Below, piece after piece: positions 31,896-38,867 of a stretch of 38,867 nt of DNA (position 1 is the first letter of the stretch; every line of letters starts with the position of its first letter). A program made the translations under genes and the position numbers. Below the pieces are notes generated by a model, which saw nothing but the letters and a program-made list of their open reading frames with translations, made no database searches and had not been told where the DNA came from. The stretch is from an uncultured Gammaproteobacteria bacterium (GTDB taxonomy: Bacteria > Pseudomonadota > Gammaproteobacteria > CAMYKB01). The stretch spans positions 116,643 through 155,509 of the forward strand of contig CAMYKB010000005.1 in the NCBI GenBank assembly GCA_947258875.1, read 5' to 3'.

Positions 31896-33521
31896 TCAGA
31901 CATTACCTTGTGCTTGTAGCAATCCATGTTCTCCAAGAAGAGAAAATAGACTGCCTGCATCAGGGTCATTATCAGTATCAATTGTTATTCGGTAAGATAT
32001 TTCATCTTTATCCAATGGACGATATTCGGATAATTGATGCTCCAGAACCTCCACCCCAGCCTCAGATACGTCGTTTCCTTGTTGCATTCTGCGTAACAGG
32101 CGCTGTCTTAGCAGTATTTCACTTGCCGTAATTTCAAGGATCGCAAATTTCACGCCAAGTGATTCCGAGAGATCATGAAATAAATCACGATACTCTCGCT
32201 TCAAAAAGGTCGCATCAATAATCACATTATAACCAGCCGTTAAAACAAGTTTCGCAATCTCAGTCATCTGCTGATAAACCTTCATACTCAGGTTTTCGCT
32301 ATAAAATCCGCCGGCAACCGGTGAATGTGAACTCGTCTGCGGTGGCATGGAAAACATACGTTTACGTTCGACATCAGAACGAACCTGGATAGCAGGCAAG
32401 ATTTCGCATAAGCCTTTACTCAGATAGCTCTTACCTGATCCAGACATGCCCCTGGTAATAATAAGTATTGGCTGCGTTTCTCTGGCGATTTGTTCTGCAA
32501 GTATGACATATTTTAAGAAATCCTCATCCAGGTTAATGCGTTCCATTTGCGTTGTATCCGGCTGAGACCTCCTTAGTTGACTTACTTTGGCACGCACCAT
32601 TGCCCTATAGACACGATAATAATCGAACACCTGAAGGCCCGCATAATCACCTGTTGACATCAAGTAATCATTTAAAAATCTCCAGGCCAGATCCTGTCTT
32701 CCTGCGTGTTCCAGGTCGCTTAAGAGTAATGCCGCCTCACTCATGACATCGACCCAACGCAAATTTTCATTGAATTCGAGCGCATCAAAGACTATAAATT
32801 TATCCTGTAACATTACGATATTACCTGTGTGCAGGTCGCCATGACATTCCCTAACATAACCATTCTGCTTCCTCTTGCGAAATTGCCTTGTTAAACAATT
32901 GAATTGAGTGTCACACCAGTCACGTAAGCGGCCAAGCCGCCCTTTCAGAGTCGTATCCATAAGCAATGGTACTATGTGTTTAAAATTCTCCATCACTGGC
33001 TGGCGAATCAGCTGCGGCTCACCGTAGTCATCTTTTTCTGATGCTACTGGTAATGAGCTGTGAAATTCAGCAATCAATTTGGCGAGCGAGCCAAGATGAT
33101 CACGACTAATCGCGTCATGCGTCAACAAATCACTCATAAGACTATGCTGCGGAAATTGTTTCATTTTGACCGCATAATCCATAGCCTTGCCCGTACCAGA
33201 AAATTTTGGTGAACTCGCAGGCCCGGTAATGGCAACAACCTGCAAATAGTAATCACGGGCCAACCTTTGATTCAAGCGCAACTCTTCAAGACAGTAGTGG
33301 TGCCGCTTATCCAGCGTGCTGAAGTCGAGGAACCCAAAATTCACGGGTTTTTTGATCTTGTATGCGTATTCGCCGGTCAGGATTACCCAGGATATGTGGG
33401 TTTCCAACAAGCTTATATCCTGACAGGGATGTTGGTAGCAGGCCGGATCCAATAATGTGTGGATCGCAAGTGGCTGCGCTCCCTGTAATCCTGATTCTGT
33501 AGTTGATGCTATAGCAGCCAT
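31896..33521 (-). CDS. APH-like kinase fused to P-loop (AAA_33-type) kinase
   Basis: A protein of about 541 residues. The N-terminal APH-like domain (to about 340) has THISWVILTGEYAYKIKKPVNFGFLDF, HGDLHTGNIVM and FDALEFNENLRWVD. The C-terminal P-loop kinase (about 355-520) has Walker A GMSGSGKSYLS and IIDATFLKREYRD. This is the architecture of M. tuberculosis Rv2004c, a DosR-regulated protein. Substrates are unknown. The frame extends to TTG 33554, but ATG 33521 is preferred. A FNR-type box lies 66 bases upstream of it. Paralogue without the P-loop domain: 14802-15827. Confidence 0.86.
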   Translation of the reverse strand: MAAIASTTESGLQGAQPLAIHTLLDPACYQHPCQDISLLETHISWVILTGEYAYKIKKPVNFGFLDFSTLDKRHHYCLEELRLNQRLARDYYLQVVAITGPASSPKFSGTGKAMDYAVKMKQFPQHSLMSDLLTHDAISRDHLGSLAKLIAEFHSSLPVASEKDDYGEPQLIRQPVMENFKHIVPLLMDTTLKGRLGRLRDWCDTQFNCLTRQFRKRKQNGYVRECHGDLHTGNIVMLQDKFIVFDALEFNENLRWVDVMSEAALLLSDLEHAGRQDLAWRFLNDYLMSTGDYAGLQVFDYYRVYRAMVRAKVSQLRRSQPDTTQMERINLDEDFLKYVILAEQIARETQPILIITRGMSGSGKSYLSKGLCEILPAIQVRSDVERKRMFSMPPQTSSHSPVAGGFYSENLSMKVYQQMTEIAKLVLTAGYNVIIDATFLKREYRDLFHDLSESLGVKFAILEITASEILLRQRLLRRMQQGNDVSEAGVEVLEHQLSEYRPLDKDEISYRITIDTDNDPDAGSLFSLLGEHGLLQAQGNV

Positions 33522-33559
33522 GGCACTGATCGCGGCAACACCAGATTGGGTCAATCACA

Positions 33560-33576
33560 AGCTAGCAAAGCTAGCT
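33560..33576. repeat. Inverted repeat in kinase promoter
   Basis: AGCTAGC-AAA-GCTAGCT is a perfect 7-bp dyad with 3-base spacer, between the FNR-type box and the expected minus-strand transcription start near 33552. It could be a second operator overlapping the -10 region. Confidence 0.45.
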
Positions 33577-33586
33577 GGCGCGGAAA

Positions 33587-33600
33587 TTGATGCAGATCAA
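33587..33600. promoter_or_regulatory. Perfect FNR/ANR box upstream of kinase-hemerythrin-MgtC unit
   Basis: TTGATGCAGATCAA is an exact consensus box in the 260-base gap between the minus-strand kinase gene and the 3' end of glutamate dehydrogenase. Only the minus-strand unit can use it. No other gene is seen in this gap. Confidence 0.76.
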
Positions 33601-33781
33601 GCAGTGATTAGGCGCTTATGCATACGAAATGCCTGCTATCAAGGCGCTATGTACAGCGGCAGCAACTGTCAATGTATCAGGTCCGCCGCATCAGTACTTT
33701 CAGGTGTGTTACAGCACAATGAAGCATCTTTGATCAGCCAAACGATCTAGCCTTTTGCATAACATTCTGTAATTAATAACT

Positions 33782-35170
33782 TTATGGCCAGATTCCGCGT
33801 TCGAGTGTGATATCAGTAAGTCGGCGTATAGCAACCACCAATGCCGCAGTACGAAGATCTACATAACCATCGGCATGCGGTACTGGATGGTCTATATCAT
33901 CTGTTGATGTTTCATCCGGTCCCTTGTTCTCAGAATTAAGGGTACGCCAGCGATCAACAACAGCATCGACGGCGCGATACACTTTGATTTGTAATTTACG
34001 ATTCACATCACCGAGGTCCCACTGTTGATTTTCGTTGTTTTGCACCCATTCATAATAGCTGACGGTGACACCACCTGCATTTGCCAGAATATCTGGTATG
34101 ACATGTATACCTTTTTGGTAGAGGATATCATCAGCCGCAGGTGTTATAGGGCCATTTGCGGCCTCCACAATAAGTTTCGCTTTCACATGTCCTGCATTGT
34201 CCTTGCGGATTTGATTACCCAGCGCTGCTGGAATCAAAATATCGCAATCTATCTGTAACAAATCCTCGTTAGTGATTGTTCGCGTCTCTGGAAGGCCGAC
34301 GACCGTGCCATGTTCTTGCTTATAACGTTGAACGGCCTCAAGATCTAAGCCATTACCATTTTCACTGAATATGCCACCACTTGAGTCACTGACAGCGATT
34401 ATTATTGCGCCCTCATCCTGGAAGAGGTCTGCAGCGACACTGCCCACTTCGCCAAAACCCTGTATGGCAACGCGCAAACCTTTCAAACTTGCCAAACCAG
34501 GCACCTTAGCAAGCTCCATAAATCGTTCAGCGGCATACAAACAACCCCGTGCAGTAGCTTTATCACGACCCGCTGATCCACCCAGATCTATCGGCTTGCC
34601 AGTAACTACAGGTCGATTATTACGGCCTGGGTGCATAATGTCGTAGGTGTCATAAATCCACGCCATGGTCTGCGCATTGGTATAAAGATCAGGTGCTGGT
34701 ATATCCGTATGTGGCCCGATGTTGTCACCCAGTTCTGTGATAAAACGGCGAGTGATGCGACGTAATTCACCTGTACTAAGTGATTTAGGATCACAGACTA
34801 CGCCGCCTTTAGCGCCGCCGAATGGCACATCTATAAGCGCACACTTCCAGGTCATCAGAGTCGCCAGTGAACGAACTTCATCAAGGGTAACATCCGGATG
34901 ATAGCGGATACCGCCTTTGCCAGCGCCCAATAAGCGGTTATGCAGTACACGATAGCCATGAAAGGTCTGCACTGAATCATCGTCCATCTCGACGGGAAAA
35001 CAAACACAGAGTGAACGTTTAGGTGACTTGAGAAAATCGATTAGGCCACTCCTCAAGTCATGCATGTGAACAGCGGCCCGTTCGAATTGCTGGTGACTGA
35101 TATGAAAAGGATCAAGATCTTCCGCTTGATCATTGGTTTCGGAGACTACATCGGTTTGCGGCGCTTCCAT
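33782..35170 (-). CDS. Glu/Leu/Phe/Val-type (probably glutamate) dehydrogenase
   Basis: A 462-residue dehydrogenase: GKGGIRYHPDVTLDEVRSLA, MTWKCALIDVPFGGAKGG with the catalytic Lys, APDLYTNAQTMAWIYDTY, and Rossmann motif VAIQGFGEVGSVAADLF. The substrate-pocket Lys in MTWK favours glutamate. An N-terminal extension of about 25 acidic residues and an insert near 415-435 are longer than usual. It interconverts glutamate and 2-oxoglutarate + NH4+. An FNR-type box (35250) and a consensus TATAAT (35209-35204) lie upstream, the latter giving a start about 60 bases from the box centre. Confidence 0.92.
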   Translation of the reverse strand: MEAPQTDVVSETNDQAEDLDPFHISHQQFERAAVHMHDLRSGLIDFLKSPKRSLCVCFPVEMDDDSVQTFHGYRVLHNRLLGAGKGGIRYHPDVTLDEVRSLATLMTWKCALIDVPFGGAKGGVVCDPKSLSTGELRRITRRFITELGDNIGPHTDIPAPDLYTNAQTMAWIYDTYDIMHPGRNNRPVVTGKPIDLGGSAGRDKATARGCLYAAERFMELAKVPGLASLKGLRVAIQGFGEVGSVAADLFQDEGAIIIAVSDSSGGIFSENGNGLDLEAVQRYKQEHGTVVGLPETRTITNEDLLQIDCDILIPAALGNQIRKDNAGHVKAKLIVEAANGPITPAADDILYQKGIHVIPDILANAGGVTVSYYEWVQNNENQQWDLGDVNRKLQIKVYRAVDAVVDRWRTLNSENKGPDETSTDDIDHPVPHADGYVDLRTAALVVAIRRLTDITLERGIWP

Positions 35171-35249
35171 CGAATCGGCCTCAAAACTATGAACGGTATA
35201 AGAATTATATTACTTATCCATATACTCACTATATCGACCCCGGCCAGCT

Positions 35250-35263
35250 TTGATTCAGGTCAA
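35250..35263. promoter_or_regulatory. FNR/ANR/FixK-type box, divergent (GDH / AMP phosphorylase)
   Basis: TTGATTCAGGTCAA is centred at 35256.5. Rightward, TACATA at 35284-35289 gives about 40 bases (class II). Leftward, TATAAT at 35209-35204 gives about 60 bases (class I). One site may therefore serve both genes in different geometries. Confidence 0.72.
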
Positions 35264-35346
35264 GAGAATCAGACTCACGGCAATACATACTGATTAATGA
35301 GGCTTTCATCCAATAGAGTGTTCCTCAAAAGCCAAAGATTATAGTC

Positions 35347-36897
35347 ATGACGCAACCAGAATCTCAAACACAGCAAAAATTGCTAGTCAGGAAAATTGGA
35401 ATCGACACCTATCAGGAAAACGTCGCTTATCTACATCGCGAATGTGCCATTTACCGTGCGGAAGGCTTTCAGGCACTGGCAAAAGTCAAGGTTTCCATAG
35501 ATAGTCGATTAATCCTAGCGGTACTGAATGTTGTCGATGACTCCATTATAGTAGATGAAGACCAACTCGGCCTATCGGAACAGGCTTTCAAGCAACTCGT
35601 CGTCAAAGAAGGCACCGAAGTTCGGATTGATCATGCCGAACCTCCATCCTCGATGGATGCCGTACGCCGCAAAATTTCCGGGGAGCGTCTTGAACTCGAA
35701 GATTATCGAATGATTGCACACGATATAGCACAACATCGTTATTCAAAATTGGAATTATCGGCTTTTCTTGTAGCCTCCGGACAGGCTGGTCTAGACCGTG
35801 ATGAAGTTCTGTATCTGACCCGCGCCATGTTCGAGTCGGGGGAAAAACTGGATTGGGATGAACCCGTCGTTGTTGATAAGCATTGCATCGGCGGGATCCC
35901 TGGAAATCGAACAACCATGTTGATTGTCCCAATTGTTGCTGCACATGGGATGCTGATACCCAAGACTTCCAGCCGTGCCATCACATCACCCGCCGGCACC
36001 TCAGACACTATGGAGGTACTGGCTGAGGTGAACCTTTCACCTCATACATTACACGACATTGTCCGCCACCAGCGTGGTTGCCTTGCTTGGGGTGGTACAG
36101 CCCGGCTGGCGCCGGTAGATGATATCCTGATTTCAGTCGAGCGCCCTCTCGCGATGGATTCCCACGGGCAAATGGTAGCTTCAATCCTATCGAAAAAACT
36201 GGCGGCGGGTGCCACACATCTACTCATTGACATCCCGGTTGGCCCAACGGCCAAAGTCAGACAAATGCGCCAGGCGCTGGCACTACGCAAACTGTTTGAA
36301 TATGTGGGAGATCGTTTAGGCATTCATCTTGAGGTCATTATAACCGATGGCCGCCAGCCTGTGGGACACGGTATCGGTCCTGTACTGGAGGCACGAGACA
36401 TCATGCAAATCCTCAACAATGATCCGGCCGCTCCCGCTGACCTGCGTCAGAGTGCGCTACGCCTTGCCGGGCGAGTGCTCGAATTTGATCCCGATGTGCG
36501 TGGCGGCCATGGCTTCGCAATTGCGCGCGATATTCTTGATTCAGGCCGGGCACTGTCCAAAATGCTTGCTATTATTGAAGCACAAGGGCCACAGAAAACC
36601 TGTTGTGAGCCTGGAAGGCTCAGCTTTGAAGTCACTGCTCATGAAAGCGGCATTGTCGCCGGCATCGATAATCTACAAATGGCCCGGCTTGCGCGCCTGG
36701 CTGGAGCTCCAATGGATAAAGGCGCCGGCGTAGATTTATTGAAAAAGCTGGGTGAGCCTGTCGAGGTTGGCGAACCCCTGTATCGAGTACATGCTGAGTT
36801 TCCCGCCGACTACCAGTTCGCACGTACCGAAGCTGATAATAACTCCGGCTATCACATTGGAAAAGCTGACCAAATCCCTACAACCATGACTGAATAA
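35347..36897 (+). CDS. AMP phosphorylase / thymidine phosphorylase-2 type enzyme
   Basis: A 516-residue member of the thymidine phosphorylase/AMP phosphorylase family, with the N-terminal extension of about 85 residues found in archaeal AMP phosphorylase and bacterial 'thymidine phosphorylase 2'. Motifs are [45 protein letters not shown] (family signature), and [22 protein letters not shown] phosphorylase splits NMP with phosphate to base and ribose-1,5-bisphosphate; thymidine phosphorylase acts on nucleosides. Its length and extension favour the nucleotide type. Its stop is 5 bases before the PRPP synthetase start. Confidence 0.87.
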   Translation: MTQPESQTQQKLLVRKIGIDTYQENVAYLHRECAIYRAEGFQALAKVKVSIDSRLILAVLNVVDDSIIVDEDQLGLSEQAFKQLVVKEGTEVRIDHAEPPSSMDAVRRKISGERLELEDYRMIAHDIAQHRYSKLELSAFLVASGQAGLDRDEVLYLTRAMFESGEKLDWDEPVVVDKHCIGGIPGNRTTMLIVPIVAAHGMLIPKTSSRAITSPAGTSDTMEVLAEVNLSPHTLHDIVRHQRGCLAWGGTARLAPVDDILISVERPLAMDSHGQMVASILSKKLAAGATHLLIDIPVGPTAKVRQMRQALALRKLFEYVGDRLGIHLEVIITDGRQPVGHGIGPVLEARDIMQILNNDPAAPADLRQSALRLAGRVLEFDPDVRGGHGFAIARDILDSGRALSKMLAIIEAQGPQKTCCEPGRLSFEVTAHESGIVAGIDNLQMARLARLAGAPMDKGAGVDLLKKLGEPVEVGEPLYRVHAEFPADYQFARTEADNNSGYHIGKADQIPTTMTE

Positions 36898-36902
36898 CTG
36901 CG

Positions 36903-37847
36903 ATGAATGGCCCACTCCCTGGCAAGCCAACTCTGGTTATCGGCTTCCCCGAATATGCCCGACAAGCGCAGGATCTCGCTGCACGGCTGCGATGCGAGGT
37001 CACAATTATTGAGTTGCACCGATTTCCCGACGGGGAATCTCTGATCAGGCTTACCGCTCCTGTTCCGCCTCACACTATTATGCTTCGTAGCCTTGATGCG
37101 CCTAATACCAAACTAATAGAAATAATCCTCGCCGCCCAAACCGCAAGAACGCTCGGCGCGAGACATATTACCTTGATCGCCCCTTACTTATGCTACATGC
37201 GCCAGGACATAGCCTTTCATCGTGGCGAAGCCATCAGTCAAAAAATTATCGGTTCATTATTGGGCGAGCTATTTGATGCATTGATCACCATTGATCCACA
37301 CCTCCATCGTGTATCGTGCCTATCTGATGTCATACCCCTTACAACTGCGATTGCTGTCAGCGCCGCAACTCTGCTCGGCGAATTTGTGGCTGTCCAGTTA
37401 GATAAGCCCGTATTGATTGGGCCCGATGGTGAATCAGAGCAATGGGTTCGGCGTGCAGCCGCAGCACATAAATTTGAATATCACATTGGCCATAAAATAA
37501 GACACGGCGATAGAGACGTTGAAATTCAGCTTCCGGAAATGAACCTGAAGGACCGCGAAATTGTAATTCTGGATGATATCGCCAGCAGTGGCGTTACCCT
37601 CGCCACTGCCGCCAGAAAGGTACAAGCAGCAGGCGCCGGCAATGTTAATGCATTCATAACACACGCGTTGTTCGCTGATGGCGCAATCAAAACCATTAAA
37701 GCTGCAGGTATAGATAAGATCTGGAGTACAAACACTATCTCACACCCGACCAATACCGTTTCGATAATACCGCTCATCGTTGAAGCTATCGAAAAACATC
37801 TATCGAACACAGTGCCGCAAGAAATGATTCAACATAAACCTGCGTAA
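36903..37847 (+). CDS. Ribose-phosphate pyrophosphokinase paralogue
   Basis: A 314-residue PRPP-synthetase-family protein: RFPDGESLIRLTAPVPPHT, a LIAPYLCYMRQDIAFHRGEAIS ATP-loop region, TIDPHLHR, VLIGPDGESEQWV, and the PRPP loop IVILDDIASSGVTLATA. It is closer to archaeal/class III-like forms and distant from the paralogue at 13804. Coupled to the phosphorylase (5-base gap), it may recycle ribose phosphates from nucleotides into PRPP. No ribosome binding site of its own, consistent with coupling. Confidence 0.87.
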   Translation: MNGPLPGKPTLVIGFPEYARQAQDLAARLRCEVTIIELHRFPDGESLIRLTAPVPPHTIMLRSLDAPNTKLIEIILAAQTARTLGARHITLIAPYLCYMRQDIAFHRGEAISQKIIGSLLGELFDALITIDPHLHRVSCLSDVIPLTTAIAVSAATLLGEFVAVQLDKPVLIGPDGESEQWVRRAAAAHKFEYHIGHKIRHGDRDVEIQLPEMNLKDREIVILDDIASSGVTLATAARKVQAAGAGNVNAFITHALFADGAIKTIKAAGIDKIWSTNTISHPTNTVSIIPLIVEAIEKHLSNTVPQEMIQHKPA

Positions 37848-38578
37848 TGTACATACTTAACATCCCGGTAGCAAGCAGTGACTACTATAAGACAGCGCTG
37901 ATATGGGCCTCATCTTCAGCATGTTTGTACGCCTCTGAAAAGACGAAACTAACCGAAGTACCCTACCTTCCTCGCTGTCTAATTTTAGCTGCCAGCCGAA
38001 ACGCTCGCTCTCGACGATTCCTATACTGCGATCCTTATGATTAGTTAATTGCCAGTACCATGAGTCGATACTGTATCATTCGTAGTGTAGTGATCGAAAA
38101 AATTGATTGCGGCTTGCTCAGGACTGGTACTTTCAACCAATTCCGCCAATCTTGAAACTGCTAGAATAACTTTTAGCGAAGTCGCAAATCCAAACCACAT
38201 ACCAACACCTATTACGACAAGACCCGTTGCCAGCAAGATCAAGGACAGATAGTGTATGGCATCATTATCCGGCGGGCTGCCCGACCAAAGTATGTTTTCC
38301 AGTCACTGTTGCCGCCGGCACCTGCACTGAAGCCGGCATACTCTCTACATTCGCACTGCTCAAGAGCGAAAACGCCAAAAGTTTTCTGCAAAAGAAAGGC
38401 GTGCAATACTGAACTGAGTGACGCTGCGGAATGCTGCTGTCAGTACGCATAGCGCACGCACATATCAAGAAATTCATTAACTCCGCAGATGCATGTCTTA
38501 ATGCCCGTCAACGCCTGCATAGAATACTTCTGCAACCATAAATACGGTACGGCAATCATAATCAAGCCCCTCTTCTGA
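37848..38578. other. 731-base region without a confident gene
   Basis: Between the PRPP synthetase and the P-ATPase 3' end I see no strong gene, tRNA, clear terminator or FNR-type box. The only frame with protein character is the small hydrophobic one at 38045-38242. The region may be decayed coding DNA. Confidence 0.5.
38045..38242 (-). CDS. Possible small membrane protein or gene remnant
   Basis: A 65-residue minus-strand frame beginning with TTG: one hydrophobic segment (ILLATGLVVIGVGMWFGFA) then an amphipathic and acidic tail. The frame stays open upstream to a stop near 38310 with no ATG, and no ribosome binding site is evident, so it may be the remnant of a longer gene. It lies downstream of the P-ATPase on the same strand. 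I do not recognise it. Confidence 0.28.
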   Translation of the reverse strand: MILLATGLVVIGVGMWFGFATSLKVILAVSRLAELVESTSPEQAAINFFDHYTTNDTVSTHGTGN

Positions 38579-38867
38579 CTAGATATACACAATCTTACGC
38601 CGCACTAACCATTTTTCTATTTCTACTGCCGCAAATACTAATAACGATAAGCCGGTGCACAATGCCAGTTCTCCTGGCTCAAGCGCTTGTGTCTTAAACA
38701 CAGGTTGAAGCAGTGGCATGTAGATCGTCGCTAACTGCAAAAGTATCGTCAATATCACTGCCCCGAGCAACGCGGGGTTCGACAAAACACCTACACTGAA
38801 CAGCGAATTACTACCACTGCGAATGGCCATGGCATGTGCAAGTTGAGAAAAAGTCAGAGTCGTGAAT
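38579..38867 (-). CDS. Cation-transporting P-type ATPase, C-terminal part (partial)
   Basis: The frame is open to the window edge; about 95 codons are visible. It contains FTTLTFSQLAHAMAIRSGSNSLF, then two hydrophobic segments and a short basic tail KWLVRRK. This is the Cation_ATPase_C domain of Ca2+/multi-cation P2-type ATPases (PacL/CtpF type). Catalytic domains lie outside the window. M. tuberculosis CtpF belongs to the DosR regulon. Confidence 0.85.
   Translation of the reverse strand, partial: FTTLTFSQLAHAMAIRSGSNSLFSVGVLSNPALLGAVILTILLQLATIYMPLLQPVFKTQALEPGELALCTGLSLLVFAAVEIEKWLVRRKIVYI

Noticed and set aside
33457-33750. 97-residue plus-strand frame in the gap after glutamate dehydrogenase
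   Set aside because: It overlaps the start of the minus-strand kinase gene and the FNR-type box, and shows no protein character.
35111-35133. Inverted repeat GATCAAG...CTTGATC inside glutamate dehydrogenase
   Set aside because: The half-sites are in the reverse order to an FNR box, the spacing is wrong and it is within coding DNA.
1-38867. Possibility that the window is a prophage, integrative element or plasmid
   Set aside because: No integrase, transposase, structural phage gene, partition or replication gene, attachment repeat or tRNA boundary is visible.

Overview
The window looks like chromosomal DNA of a facultatively anaerobic or micro-aerobic gammaproteobacterium. The evidence is a FixL/FixJ-type two-component pair, proteobacterial-style Lon-like protease, DksA/TraR protein, HPF, Glk, PncA and PncB, dense operons with ATGA overlaps, and FNR/ANR-type promoter boxes. 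I see no rRNA, tRNA, CRISPR array, integrase or transposase, so nothing marks it as a mobile island. The species cannot be named from this sequence.

Layout. 1-3121: a multi-PAS histidine kinase cut by the left edge, whose first PAS carries the FixL haem residues, followed by a FixJ-type regulator and an orphan receiver lacking its phospho-Asp. 3497-5551: a small exported protein, a CBS-pair protein, a Host_attach protein and a universal stress protein. 5591-12682: a possible Pro-rich microprotein (minus strand), then a VTT membrane protein, a debranching-like glycosidase, a GT4 glycosyltransferase and a phosphodiesterase/EEP fusion. 12689-15827: glucokinase, a PRPP synthetase and an APH-like kinase. 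15972-18823: phosphoribosyltransferase, alpha/beta hydrolase, HhH protein and nicotinamidase. 18851-21914 (minus): SDR, nicotinate phosphoribosyltransferase, VIT/CCC1-like and DUF211 proteins. 22211-24526: archease, RtcB, and HPF on the opposite strand. 24727-30039: DUF1614, a YbaK-like deacylase, a Cys-containing small protein, DksA/TraR, Lon-like protease and a two-part Usp. 30031-33521 (minus): MgtC/DUF4010, hemerythrin-like protein and APH+P-loop kinase. 33782-37847: glutamate dehydrogenase, and an AMP/thymidine phosphorylase coupled to a second PRPP synthetase. 38579-38867: the C-terminus of a cation P-type ATPase running off the right edge.

The strongest signal is regulatory. Nine exact copies of TTGAY-N4-RTCAA (the FNR/ANR/Dnr/FixK palindrome), plus one near copy, lie in the gaps ahead of almost every operon. 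About 0.15 exact copies would be expected by chance in this length with equal base composition. Several have a -10-like hexamer at the spacing expected for activation, and several sit between divergent genes. Together with the FixL-like sensor this suggests one oxygen-responsive regulon clustered in one place.

The gene content (Usp, CBS protein, HPF, PRTase plus hydrolase, PncB, APH+P-loop kinase, cation P-ATPase) resembles what is known of the Mycobacterium tuberculosis DosR dormancy regulon, but apparently under an FNR-type regulator. I infer a low-oxygen survival programme covering NAD and PRPP salvage, ribosome hibernation, RNA repair, proteolysis, stress proteins and envelope or glycan remodelling. 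The regulator gene itself is not in the window.
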